From NCBI GenBank assembly GCA_031412575.1, contig JANODG010000045.1, forward strand, positions 1 through 16,850: a stretch of DNA of 16,850 nt. Direction: 5' to 3'. The notes beneath the pieces were generated by a model. It saw nothing but the letters and a program-made list of their open reading frames with translations, made no database searches and was not told the origin of the DNA. The stretch comes from JAMLIO01 sp031412575 (lineage in GTDB: Bacteria > Bdellovibrionota > Bdellovibrionia > Bdellovibrionales > UBA1609). The translations under genes were made by a program, and so were the position numbers. Shown one piece after another: positions 1-8,082 of this stretch (its first letter is position 1; every line of letters starts with the position of its first letter).

Positions 1-894
1 CGGTTTGTTCTCCAATATCCACTTTGCAAGCAAGACCATTACTATACTTTTTCCAGAGCCTTGTGTGTGCCAGATGATACCACCTTTACGGTCTTGCACA
101 TGATCTTGGGCAGCTTTTATACTAAAATACTGGTGAACCCGGGGAAGTTTTTTAACACCGCTATCAAACAGTACAAAATCATGCATGATTTCGAGAATAC
201 GTTTTTTGTCGCACATTTTTAATAGATACTTATCAACTTTTAGACGATCATTTTCGTCTTCGTCTTCTTTCCAAGTGAGATAGTATTTTTCAGGCGTAAG
301 AATTGTTCCATACCGCAAGCCCTCTGAATCATTCCCAGCAAAAAGGATTTGGGCTGTGGCAAAAAACCAATCATTAAATTTAGGTTGTTGGTTTGAAATA
401 AGCTGGCGAATGCCATCGCCGATAGTGACACGACTATTTTTAAGTTCAAGAACGCCAATCGCAATGCCATTTATATATAAAACCAAATCAGGTCGTCGTT
501 CCTTGGGCCCTTTGAGAGTGACTTCTTCCGCGATTGCAAAATCATTTTTAAGTGGTTCAACCCAGTTAATAAAATTAATCGTCTCACTTGGTTTACTAGT
601 TTCAGTTTTTACCGAAGCACCATAGCGTAAGATTGAGTAAACTTCTTTATTGTTCTGGTAAATTGAACGATTATGGTTATTTGCTTCGGTCATCAGCTTA
701 TAAATAGCTGCATTGATTTTTTCATCGTTATAACCAGCTCTTTGCAAATAGGATGTAAGCAAATCAACTTCGATATTAGAGTTATTGTCTCGCTTTTCCC
801 AGTTACCAAGATAATTATAGCCAAGCTCTTCTTTAAAAAGCTTGACCATACGATTTTGAGTCTCTCTTTCAGATTTGCCTATTACGTCACTCAT
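1..894 (-). CDS. hsdR: Type I restriction enzyme R subunit, N-terminal part (runs off window)
   Basis: This is the 5' part (298 codons, no stop) of the motor and nuclease subunit of a type I restriction enzyme. In the HsdR2M2S complex it translocates DNA using ATP and cuts unmethylated DNA at a distance. The translation shows the N-terminal PD-(D/E)XK nuclease, with RRPDLVLY (D136) followed by GVLELKNS (E150, K152). It then enters the first RecA-like helicase domain with Walker A HTQGSGKS (K282), where the window stops. The start is the ATG at 894, which shares an ATGA overlap with the hsdS stop, so translation is probably coupled to hsdS. All residues needed for the nuclease site are present in the visible part. 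Whether the remaining helicase and C-terminal domains are intact cannot be judged here. Confidence 0.95.
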   Translation of the reverse strand, partial: MSDVIGKSERETQNRMVKLFKEELGYNYLGNWEKRDNNSNIEVDLLTSYLQRAGYNDEKINAAIYKLMTEANNHNRSIYQNNKEVYSILRYGASVKTETSKPSETINFINWVEPLKNDFAIAEEVTLKGPKERRPDLVLYINGIAIGVLELKNSRVTIGDGIRQLISNQQPKFNDWFFATAQILFAGNDSEGLRYGTILTPEKYYLTWKEDEDENDRLKVDKYLLKMCDKKRILEIMHDFVLFDSGVKKLPRVHQYFSIKAAQDHVQDRKGGIIWHTQGSGKSIVMVLLAKWILENKP

Positions 895-2078
895 ATTAAA
901 CGAACTTTCCCTGTAAGTAGCTCTTTAACCATGCCTTGTTTAATTAATAGGAACTTATTTAAAACAAATTCCAGGTGCTCTATTTCCCTCTCCATATCTG
1001 ATAGCACTTGTGCAATAGCTCTTTGTTCATCTAATGATACGGGAAAGTTTATTTGTATTTTAGCAATGTCTTTGGGGTGAATGTGCGGCTGTGCCCCACC
1101 TGTTTGTGCTTGATATATTTTGTCTTGAAGATTTTTTAAGGAGTAATATAAATACTGAATGTCAAAGTTTTTATTTTCTGAAATCGTTGAGCAATCGGAA
1201 GCAAAAATCGGTCGGGTATGAAATGCTAGATAACCAGCATTTGCCCCCGAGGCACTAATTGTGATTGTTTTACCTGATCTGTTACTTTTAGTGTGATAAT
1301 AAGCAGGAGTTTTTCCTCCTGCAATCACTGGAATATCGCCCTCACCAATATCTTTCGAGGTTATAATTGATCCCTTTTGAATACTTGCAAAATCGCCAAT
1401 GCTTTTTAGAGTAAACTCATTTTTGAATCCAGTAAGCTTTAAACGACCAGATAATAGCTCCTGCATTGCCGCAAGCAAAACCTGTCTTTTTTTGGAAACA
1501 AGTTTTTCAAGTGATTTAATACGCTCATCTGCTTTTGAAAGTGATTCAGCGATAGCATTTTGCTCTTCGCTTGTTGGTGGCAGTGGAATTTTAAATTTTC
1601 TAATTCGAGTAAGAGCTAATTTGGGCTGAGCACCGACAGTAAGTGTTCCAGAAATAGCTTTTTGAATTATTGGGCTAGCCATCACATGAAAAAGATAATT
1701 CTGTGAACATTTTAAGTTAAAAATTCTATTTGCGTTTTCTGTTAAATTAGCTCCATCTAGTTCTTTCGGTATTTTGCCCACCTGACCAAGGCCATTACCT
1801 GCAACAGATATGAAGATATCGCTAGACCATATTCGATAATTTTTTATTGAGGGATAAACATCTTCTGGAACATACTTGATTCCTGACAATTCGACTGACC
1901 CTTTATGCATGTCAGTAACCCTGATATAGGGGTAAGGCGTAACCTTGTCTGTTAAAGATTTTCCAAGTGGAAGTCTTTTGCCACTACCTATCGCACTGAT
2001 TTCATCAAGATGAACGATAGACCATTCGCTTGGAATGAGACCTAAATCTGTTTTTTGTAAGTTCAGATTCAGTTCCAC
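891..2078 (-). CDS. hsdS: Type I restriction-modification specificity subunit
   Basis: HsdS (395 residues) recognises the bipartite target DNA and holds the two HsdM subunits. It has the usual two-fold repeated layout. Target-recognition domain 1 spans about residues 18-165, followed by a conserved helical spacer (PLPPTSEEQNAIA at 165-177, ending LLSGRLKL at 208-215). Target-recognition domain 2 spans about 222-345, followed by a second helix (FPVSLDEQRAIA at 345-356, ending LLTGKVRL at 387-394). The two helices and their endings are clear internal repeats. The start is GTG at 2078; no other start lies upstream in frame before hsdM coding sequence, and GGGG sits about 5 nt upstream. It overlaps hsdM by 10 bp and hsdR by 4 bp. 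The target sequence cannot be predicted by eye. Confidence 0.95.
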   Translation of the reverse strand: MELNLNLQKTDLGLIPSEWSIVHLDEISAIGSGKRLPLGKSLTDKVTPYPYIRVTDMHKGSVELSGIKYVPEDVYPSIKNYRIWSSDIFISVAGNGLGQVGKIPKELDGANLTENANRIFNLKCSQNYLFHVMASPIIQKAISGTLTVGAQPKLALTRIRKFKIPLPPTSEEQNAIAESLSKADERIKSLEKLVSKKRQVLLAAMQELLSGRLKLTGFKNEFTLKSIGDFASIQKGSIITSKDIGEGDIPVIAGGKTPAYYHTKSNRSGKTITISASGANAGYLAFHTRPIFASDCSTISENKNFDIQYLYYSLKNLQDKIYQAQTGGAQPHIHPKDIAKIQINFPVSLDEQRAIAQVLSDMEREIEHLEFVLNKFLLIKQGMVKELLTGKVRLI

Positions 2079-4474
2079 ACAAACCCCATCTTTTGGAGGT
2101 GCTTGTTCACCTTGAATTCAAATGCCGAAGCTTCTTTTATCAGTTCAGGTAAGGCTGACTTATATCGTTCAGCAAGTTCTTTGATTCGAGTGGCGAGTTG
2201 TTGGCTTACCCGATCCAATTCACCATGAAATTCTTTATCAAGGGTAGCCATCCACTTAGCTTCGACAACTAATTCCATAACATCAGCCTCTTTTAATTTT
2301 GAATATTGGTCATAGGCGTTTTTATCAAGATCAGTTTCATAAACTTTAACTTTTTTCTTGAGTTCACTTTCTTGGTCGCAAAGTGCGATATATTTTTTTA
2401 GAACTTCAGCTTCGTCTTTTGAATCTTTATCTTTTTCGATTTCTTTTAATCTCAAAACAGCGCTGGCTTTATTCACTTTTTCAAGCTCACTAAAAGTACC
2501 TTCGTCACCACCATTCTCCTCTGCTATTTCTGTGATTTGAGAAATGACAAAGTCAAGCTCTGTAGTTGCTTTTGCGAGTTCTGCTAGTTCAGTGGGAAAG
2601 TATTTTTTAACGATCAACTCTTTAGGAATAAGGTCACAAGTCCAACCTTTATCCTTTTTCTTGCCTTTTTTATCTTTTTCGATAACTCGATAAGTAGCGA
2701 CTTTCCATCCATCAGACGAGATTAGATAGAAATCATCTGACATCGTAGCAGACCAATAATTCATTAAGTGCTGATAAATCTCATAGGCATCAATAAGCGC
2801 TTTGCCTTCAAAGTGAGGAAGTAAATCTTCAGCAATTTTTTTAATTTCTTCCTTGGGCTGAAAACCAACCTCTAATTTTTTTAGAGTCTTTGTTGCTTTT
2901 AATTCCCACGCTTTAAAATGCGTGTGCATGGTAGCTGTGAATGACTTAAATTCCTGATGCTCAAAAATGGCTGACTTAATCTGTGACTTTTCGATCGTAA
3001 TATTGAAATACCCCTTACGTATTTCTTTAAAGAGTGATTTTTTTAGATTTGGACAAACTTCCCAGTATTTTGAAAGGGCATCAATGTCAGCCTTAGGAAT
3101 TCCGCCCTGTAGGTGGCCTGCTATGTCTTGCTGATCTTCGACTGCTTGTGAATCAATGTAGCGCGAAAGATTTAAGTTGTATTCGTTCCTTTGCACTTCT
3201 TCCAGCGAAACGATTCTTGAAAATTTAGGAATCTCAATTTGGTTATTGAAGATATCAACAATTTTATGAATGTCTTGCTCACGCAGACGGTTCTTAGGGC
3301 CATCTTTGATGAAGCCCTGACTTGCATCAATCATAAAGATACCTTTACGCGTTGAAGCCTCTTTTTTATCAATGATGATGATACAGGCAGCAATGTTTGT
3401 TCCATAAAAAAGATTGGTAGGCAGACCAATAATACCTTTGAGGTAACAACCATTTTTTGTAATTAGATTTTTGCGAATATCACCCTCAGCGTTTCCTCTA
3501 AAGAGAACGCCGTGAGGAAGAATGCAAGCGCCTTTACCTGTGCTTTTTAGAGATCGAACAATATGAAGGAGATAGGCGTAATCACCTTGCTTTGCCGGAG
3601 GGATTCCGAAAGCCTTAAATCGATCATAAGGATCATTGGCAGGATCAATACCTGTACTCCAGCGTTTGTCAGAGAACGGAGGATTGGCGACAACATAATC
3701 GAATTGCTTAAGATTGTTTCCATCTTTAAATTTTGGATCAGCAATAGTGTTGCCCTGACTAATAAGTGCCGTCGGATTATTATGAAGAATCATATTCATA
3801 CGAGCGAGTCCACTTGTTGCGGAATCTTTCTCTTGTCCAAATAAAGTTGGTTTTACTTTAGCCTCATCACCAACTTTTAAAAGTAGTGCTCCCGAGCCAC
3901 ACGTAGGATCATAAACAGTTGTATCAGCAGTTACTTTAGCATTCGAGATACACAGAATTTGCGCCATGATTCGACTGACTTCGGCGGGTGTATAAAACTG
4001 TCCTTTGCTTTTTCCGCTTTCAGTGGCGAAGTGACGCATGAGGTATTCATAAGCATCGCCAAGAATGTCATCACCCTCAGCTCGGTTTCTTGAGAAATCT
4101 AATGCTGGATTTTCAAAAATACTGATAAGATTTGTTAGTCTATCTACTTTTTCTTTTCCAGTGCCAAGCTTATTTGCATCATCGAAATCTGGCAGATCAG
4201 AAAGTTTATTTTCTTTTGCCAGAGGTCCAATGATCTTCTTGTTGATTTGGTCGCCGATTTCAGATTTACCCTTAAGTGCAACCATGTCAGCAAAGCTTGC
4301 GCCTTTAGGAATAGTGATTGGTGCATATTTTTGCCCCGCATATTTATCGCTGATGTACTTAATGAATAGAAGCACGAGAACGTAGTCTTTGTATTGGCTA
4401 GCATCCATACCACCACGAAGTTCGTCACAGCTTGCCCAAAGTGATGCATAAAGTTCTGATTTTTTTAATGCCAT
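2069..4474 (-). CDS. hsdM: Type I restriction-modification DNA methyltransferase subunit, long form
   Basis: HsdM transfers a methyl group from S-adenosylmethionine to adenine N6 in the target chosen by HsdS, and is needed for both modification and restriction complexes. The 801-residue product has the helical N-terminal HsdM domain (about 5-150). The methyltransferase core follows, with SAM-binding motif I DPTCGSG at 189-195 and catalytic motif IV NPPF at 264-267. Classical HsdM proteins are about 500-530 residues. The extra ~350 residues (about 450-801) are charged and rich in Lys and Glu, and look helical or coiled-coil from about 640 onward. Long HsdM variants of this kind are known, so this is not in itself a fusion artefact. 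The ATG start has a good AAGGA Shine-Dalgarno 9 nt upstream. It is the first gene of the hsdMSR operon. Confidence 0.95.
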   Translation of the reverse strand: MALKKSELYASLWASCDELRGGMDASQYKDYVLVLLFIKYISDKYAGQKYAPITIPKGASFADMVALKGKSEIGDQINKKIIGPLAKENKLSDLPDFDDANKLGTGKEKVDRLTNLISIFENPALDFSRNRAEGDDILGDAYEYLMRHFATESGKSKGQFYTPAEVSRIMAQILCISNAKVTADTTVYDPTCGSGALLLKVGDEAKVKPTLFGQEKDSATSGLARMNMILHNNPTALISQGNTIADPKFKDGNNLKQFDYVVANPPFSDKRWSTGIDPANDPYDRFKAFGIPPAKQGDYAYLLHIVRSLKSTGKGACILPHGVLFRGNAEGDIRKNLITKNGCYLKGIIGLPTNLFYGTNIAACIIIIDKKEASTRKGIFMIDASQGFIKDGPKNRLREQDIHKIVDIFNNQIEIPKFSRIVSLEEVQRNEYNLNLSRYIDSQAVEDQQDIAGHLQGGIPKADIDALSKYWEVCPNLKKSLFKEIRKGYFNITIEKSQIKSAIFEHQEFKSFTATMHTHFKAWELKATKTLKKLEVGFQPKEEIKKIAEDLLPHFEGKALIDAYEIYQHLMNYWSATMSDDFYLISSDGWKVATYRVIEKDKKGKKKDKGWTCDLIPKELIVKKYFPTELAELAKATTELDFVISQITEIAEENGGDEGTFSELEKVNKASAVLRLKEIEKDKDSKDEAEVLKKYIALCDQESELKKKVKVYETDLDKNAYDQYSKLKEADVMELVVEAKWMATLDKEFHGELDRVSQQLATRIKELAERYKSALPELIKEASAFEFKVNKHLQKMGFVWN

Positions 4475-4483
4475 TTATATTTT

Positions 4484-4488
4484 TCCTT
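4484..4488 (-). promoter_or_regulatory. Ribosome binding site of hsdM
   Basis: Read on the minus strand, AAGGA lies 9 nt upstream of the hsdM ATG (4474). It supports this start and marks hsdM as the independently translated first gene of the operon. Confidence 0.7.
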
Positions 4489-4690
4489 GCTGTGTTTTTT
4501 TTTAAAATAGCCAATTTATCGGCGGCGCCGACTGTTCAAATCCATTCATTAACCTCGCTGACTTTAAAACGCGATTGCCTACCTCCTTTATATCAGTGCA
4601 TTTACCCCGCTTCGATCCAACGATACATTTACCGATGCTACATTTAAACGCGCTTAAGCTTACCCTGGAGTGAACTAAGCTTCGTTTGTC

Positions 4691-4724
4691 ATTTAATTAA
4701 ACGCTTTTTTAAATTTAATTAAAT
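4691..4724. repeat. Two copies of an A/T palindrome at 22-bp spacing (possible operator)
   Basis: ATTTAATTAAA occurs at 4691-4701 and again at 4713-4723. The second copy extends to the perfect palindrome ATTTAATTAAAT (4713-4724). The centre-to-centre distance of 22 bp is about two helical turns, and the second copy touches the TATAAT box. This arrangement would suit a dimeric regulator bound twice on the same face of the DNA. The base composition makes a chance origin plausible. Confidence 0.35.
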
Positions 4725-4729
4725 ATAAT
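4724..4729 (+). promoter_or_regulatory. Possible -10 box for the DUF6361 operon
   Basis: A perfect TATAAT on the plus strand, about 270 nt upstream of the proposed first start codon. No good TTGACA-like hexamer sits 16-18 nt upstream, and the region is very A/T-rich, so chance occurrence is possible. If used, it would give a long leader that includes the hairpin at 4784-4798. Confidence 0.3.
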
Positions 4730-4783
4730 GGTTTATGACAACCAATGATAAATCAAGACAAGAAGTATGGGCTTCACAAATGT

Positions 4784-4798
4784 GCATTGCAACAATGC
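4784..4798 (+). other. Short hairpin in the leader region
   Basis: GCATTG, loop CAA, CAATGC: a perfect 6-bp stem with a 3-nt loop. It is not followed by a T-run, so it is not a typical terminator. It could be a leader structure or a chance feature. Confidence 0.3.
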
Positions 4799-4989
4799 CG
4801 AATTAACTAACTACTTAAAATATGTTACATAAAAAATAACTTAAAACCGAATTCAAAATCCAAAAATGTGGTTTGAAAATTAAACTCTCAGGGTAGCACC
4901 TAGCATAAAAGCCAATTGCTTCAATATTTCGGGCTAAAAGCCAGTCCCGGATTTTTGTTTATTACCCGACCAGATATCAAAGACTTTTT

Positions 4990-4994
4990 AGGAG
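4990..4994 (+). promoter_or_regulatory. Ribosome binding site that sets the DUF6361 start
   Basis: AGGAG lies 5 nt before the TTG at 5000. This decides for the TTG at 5000 over the upstream TTG at 4916, which has no Shine-Dalgarno and would add 28 residues that do not look like family sequence. Confidence 0.65.
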
Positions 4995-4999
4995 AGAAT

Positions 5000-6292
5000 T
5001 TGCAATCTTCAGCATTACAATCACAAATAAATTGGCTACTTTTATCTGATCAGGATATGAAAGAGGCCAGGCAAATAATTGCGGATGCTGGACCAGACTC
5101 TACCGTTGATGCTTTAGGGCTAGGGACACCCGTTGAATTGATATCCGACTTATTATTTCCAGGGACTTCGACACTGCATACTGAACTTAGGTATGTGATT
5201 TTTGTGCCAGCTATACTTTATGCCATCAAAGAACAAGGTGGGGTTAATAATTCTATTAAAACTTTAAAAATTAAAGAAAATGAACTTATCAATTCATTAA
5301 AGAATAGCGGACTTAAAGAAGGGGTTATTGGTCGAACACGTGGCATTGAACTAAAGTACTGGCCTTCAACAACTTATTGGGCAGGTATCAATAGCTATAA
5401 AACCTTAGGTCCAGTGTATTATGACCGTGGTCATGTTTTAGATTTACTAAACAAGACAGACAATATGAAGCAAGTATCTGATGACGGTGAAAACGTCAGT
5501 CAAATTAAAAATGCTTTTTTGGGCGATGATCAATTTTTTAATATTTCAAAAACACTATTCAAAGATTTTAAAAAGATTCAATGGCCCGACAAAATGACTT
5601 TCAATTTACGTAAAGTAGAAGCCAAATTTTTATATGAACAAATTCATACTTATCACAATGAATCTATGTACACTGAACTTTTAAAATCAAAGGCCTTAAG
5701 CCTTAGAAATGTAAAAGACTTTTTTAGCTTTAAGAAAGCACGACCAGACTTAACGAACTTAATTCAGGAGTGTCATAACTACTCTAAGCTCGCCATGGGT
5801 ACGACGTATGCTTATCGCTGGGCGTTGTGCGATCATATTGTAAGCGAAAGAAAGACTAAAGAAGGCAAACATGATTGGGTTATATATCGAGATCATAATG
5901 CGAAACTCTATAATGAATGGATCAAAAATAATAAAGATTTAAAAAACTGGGATATCTCATATTTAACAGAAGCTATTATTAAAGCATTTTCTAAACCATT
6001 TGCTACAAATTTAATTGAAAAAAGTAATGTTGATTTTTGTAATCAAGCTTGTGAAATCATGTTTTCAAAAGCAAACACGAAGCAAACGCTGACCACTTTA
6101 GGTAAATTAACTAAAGAGCGCGAAAAGAAACTTAAAGGCAATAAATCAAGATTCATTGATGCTTCAATAACAATTCCTGAAAATGTTAAAGCCACCAGCG
6201 AAACCCCATACAATAATACTTTATATACTTATCGCTGGGATTGGGGCTTAAGAAATTCGATCACAATTCTGGAAGGGTTAAATATAAAATGA
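5000..6292 (+). CDS. DUF6361-family protein of unknown function
   Basis: A 430-residue protein that I place in the DUF6361 family from its motif set. An N-terminal INWLLLS segment is followed by LGLGTPVELISDLLFPGTST (about 41-60) and then HTELRY-IFVPA. A central TTYWAGINSYKTLG segment and a C-terminal YRWDWGLRNSITILEGL segment also match the family pattern I remember (FFPGTSTIQTRARY, W-rich centre, YRW near the end). No catalytic site is obvious, and there is no signal peptide or membrane segment. The start is TTG at 5000, chosen for its AGGAG ribosome site and because the family usually begins just before the INW-like segment. It is the first gene of the four-gene operon and overlaps the next start by ATGA. 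A target-recognition or structural role in the system is only a guess. Confidence 0.75.
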   Translation: MQSSALQSQINWLLLSDQDMKEARQIIADAGPDSTVDALGLGTPVELISDLLFPGTSTLHTELRYVIFVPAILYAIKEQGGVNNSIKTLKIKENELINSLKNSGLKEGVIGRTRGIELKYWPSTTYWAGINSYKTLGPVYYDRGHVLDLLNKTDNMKQVSDDGENVSQIKNAFLGDDQFFNISKTLFKDFKKIQWPDKMTFNLRKVEAKFLYEQIHTYHNESMYTELLKSKALSLRNVKDFFSFKKARPDLTNLIQECHNYSKLAMGTTYAYRWALCDHIVSERKTKEGKHDWVIYRDHNAKLYNEWIKNNKDLKNWDISYLTEAIIKAFSKPFATNLIEKSNVDFCNQACEIMFSKANTKQTLTTLGKLTKEREKKLKGNKSRFIDASITIPENVKATSETPYNNTLYTYRWDWGLRNSITILEGLNIK

Positions 6293-8082
6293 TCAGCGAT
6301 CGCGAACAAAGATCCTTTTTAGAATTTGCCCGTCCACCCAGTGGCATGAGTTTAACTTACTGCATTGGGACAACATATACTTTGGACTACCCTGTTATTA
6401 TTCAACTAGCCTTAGCAACACATGGCTATTTAGATGATGAAGAAAAACTTGTAGATCCCGCTGCTTTTAGTCGAATACAAAGCTTTAACAGCAAATCTGT
6501 TGTTTTCAGCCAGTCTTGCAAAATTCAAAACATTCCCAAAGAGTTCTTTAAAGCCAAGAAGACAAATAGACAAAAATTATTGAGTCTTTTAGATTCTGTG
6601 ATAGTAAACATAAGACCCAATGAACAGATTAAAACCTTTCATCCCAAGATTTGGTTTCTACGTTTTGATCATAATGATAAAACAACTTCGCCGTTATGGA
6701 ATTTAATGATCACCAGCAGAAACTTATCCGAAGCAAAAACCTGGGAAATTGGAACTGAACTTTTAGGAACTTTATCAAATACCAAGCAAAATGATAATTT
6801 AGAAATTTCACATTTTTTAGAATTTCTAAAAACACAGTCAAAAAATAAAAAAGCCGAGAACTTAATTAACTTAGCAATTAAAGATTTACCATTTGTTAAA
6901 TTTGAAATGCCTGAAAAAATTAAGAATTTCAAATTTATGTCGAAATTGTCCAATAAACAAAGTTATGATTTTTTAGATACAAAAAAATATAGTAATATTA
7001 TTGGCATTAGTCCTTTCTTATCCAAAGGCGCATTAAAACGACTGGATCAATTTCAAAACAAAACATTGATCACTTCTGTTAAAGATTCCAAATATTTAGA
7101 ATCTTTGGAAGATTTGACGTCCAATACTTACTTATTTAAATTAGATGGTTTGGATCTGCATGCAAAAATGTATCTTTGTAGAAAAAAGTCAGGTGGTACT
7201 GATGTATATTTAGGTTCAGCCAACTTAACCACTGCTGGTTCATTACCCTTCGGTCAAAACATTGAAGCCTTAGTCTGTTTATCATCAGATAAAGATCTAC
7301 TTAAAGATTTTGAAAAAAAATTTATTTTTAAAGATATTAAAAAGAAAACTTTAATGCCTTGGCTTCGAAAATTAACATCTGATGACTTTGCAGATTCTTC
7401 AACAGCACATGAAGATGACAAAAAAAGAAAAGATCTCGATTTACTTCGACATAAAATCAGCGAAGGTTCGTTTGTTCTTAAAAAAATTAAAATGAATACG
7501 TGGGAGCTTAAGTGGCTGGGCGAAAAGATAAACTGGCCTAAGGGTATTACTGGGCAGATAAACGTTGGCGACTCAGGGGAACCTTTTAATTTACAAAGTG
7601 TAATTAGCGGTCGAATAAAACCTAGAATAAAAGCACAAACACCAATGTCATTCATTTGGATAAAACTAATTAAAGCCAAACTAGCGCCGTTAGAGTTTGG
7701 AACAGTTGCTGAACTCGTTGGTAAATCAAAATCCAGATCTGATCTAATTTTAAATACTCTTGTTAGCGAAAATCCAACATTAGACTTTTTCCAGTTTATC
7801 TTAAATAATTCAACCACAAATAGTAATTTTGACGTCATTGATAAACATGACGAAGGAATCGAAGACAGTAAAATAAAAAAGGGACATAGATCCAGAATAT
7901 CCATCAACGGTTTAGTGGAGTCTTTTTTGCTCGCAGACATAGATAACCCGCATCTAAAGGATCAAATCAATAAAGTTTTTAAAATTTTAGTTAAGAAAAA
8001 AAATTCTGATATTATAATCCTTAAAGACTTCTGGAAAGAATGTGAAATAGCGTTAGATAAGGTAAATAAAAATGCAAGCTAA
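6289..8082 (+). CDS. Phospholipase D-like (HKD) protein, probable nuclease
   Basis: A 597-residue cytoplasmic protein of the phospholipase D superfamily, whose defence-island members are usually DNA nucleases or binding subunits rather than lipases. Two HKD-like motifs are visible. The first is FHPKIWF (H118, K120) followed by ITSRNLS (about 142-147). The second is LHAKMYL (H291, K293) followed by VYLGSANLT (G309, S310, N312). Both have longer spacers than the textbook HxK-x4-D-x6-G pattern, but H, K, S and N are all kept, so one chain could form a complete active site. Residues after about 360 form a C-terminal region of about 240 residues that I do not recognise. The start is the ATG at 6289 with GGAAGGG upstream at 6271-6277; a TTG further upstream at 6241 lies inside the preceding gene. 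It overlaps the helicase gene by 11 bp. Confidence 0.8.
   Translation: MISDREQRSFLEFARPPSGMSLTYCIGTTYTLDYPVIIQLALATHGYLDDEEKLVDPAAFSRIQSFNSKSVVFSQSCKIQNIPKEFFKAKKTNRQKLLSLLDSVIVNIRPNEQIKTFHPKIWFLRFDHNDKTTSPLWNLMITSRNLSEAKTWEIGTELLGTLSNTKQNDNLEISHFLEFLKTQSKNKKAENLINLAIKDLPFVKFEMPEKIKNFKFMSKLSNKQSYDFLDTKKYSNIIGISPFLSKGALKRLDQFQNKTLITSVKDSKYLESLEDLTSNTYLFKLDGLDLHAKMYLCRKKSGGTDVYLGSANLTTAGSLPFGQNIEALVCLSSDKDLLKDFEKKFIFKDIKKKTLMPWLRKLTSDDFADSSTAHEDDKKRKDLDLLRHKISEGSFVLKKIKMNTWELKWLGEKINWPKGITGQINVGDSGEPFNLQSVISGRIKPRIKAQTPMSFIWIKLIKAKLAPLEFGTVAELVGKSKSRSDLILNTLVSENPTLDFFQFILNNSTTNSNFDVIDKHDEGIEDSKIKKGHRSRISINGLVESFLLADIDNPHLKDQINKVFKILVKKKNSDIIILKDFWKECEIALDKVNKNAS

Larger units (their letters stand above)
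4475..4999. other. Divergent intergenic region between hsdM and the DUF6361 operon
   Basis: About 525 bp with no convincing gene on either strand. It must contain the promoters of both divergent operons. Visible items are a TATAAT box (plus strand, 4724-4729), two A/T palindromes 22 bp apart (4691-4724), a short hairpin (4784-4798), a 9-bp direct repeat (4906-4914 and 4935-4943), and a GC-rich near-palindrome TCGGCGGCGCCGA at 4519-4531 on the hsdM side. On the minus strand a perfect but orphan Shine-Dalgarno-like AAAGGAGGT occurs at 4581-4589. A sensible -35 box could not be assigned for either operon. Confidence 0.6.

Noticed and set aside
4065..4385. Plus-strand frame of 106 codons inside hsdM
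   Set aside because: Antisense shadow of the well-supported hsdM; no ribosome site or motif.
4519..4545. tRNA-like T-loop string GTTCAAATCC next to a GC-rich hairpin
   Set aside because: The flanking bases do not form a T-stem, and no anticodon or D-arm is found, so neither a tRNA nor a clear tRNA-derived attachment site is supported.
4432..4647. A 71-codon plus-strand frame whose start resembles a signal peptide
   Set aside because: Its first part is antisense to the hsdM start, the hydrophobic run comes from the T-rich complement of the hsdM leader, and it has no ribosome site or family likeness.
4767..4832. A 21-codon frame in the divergent intergenic region
   Set aside because: Only weak purine-rich sequence upstream and no sign of coding selection; likely chance.
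4906..4943. 9-bp direct repeat TAAAAGCCA (4906-4914, 4935-4943)
   Set aside because: Too short and in A-rich sequence; no mobile element between or near the copies.
7254..7940. A 228-codon minus-strand frame
   Set aside because: It lies wholly antisense to the PLD gene, is rich in Ser and Leu as mirror frames of Lys/Asp-rich genes are, and shows no known motif.
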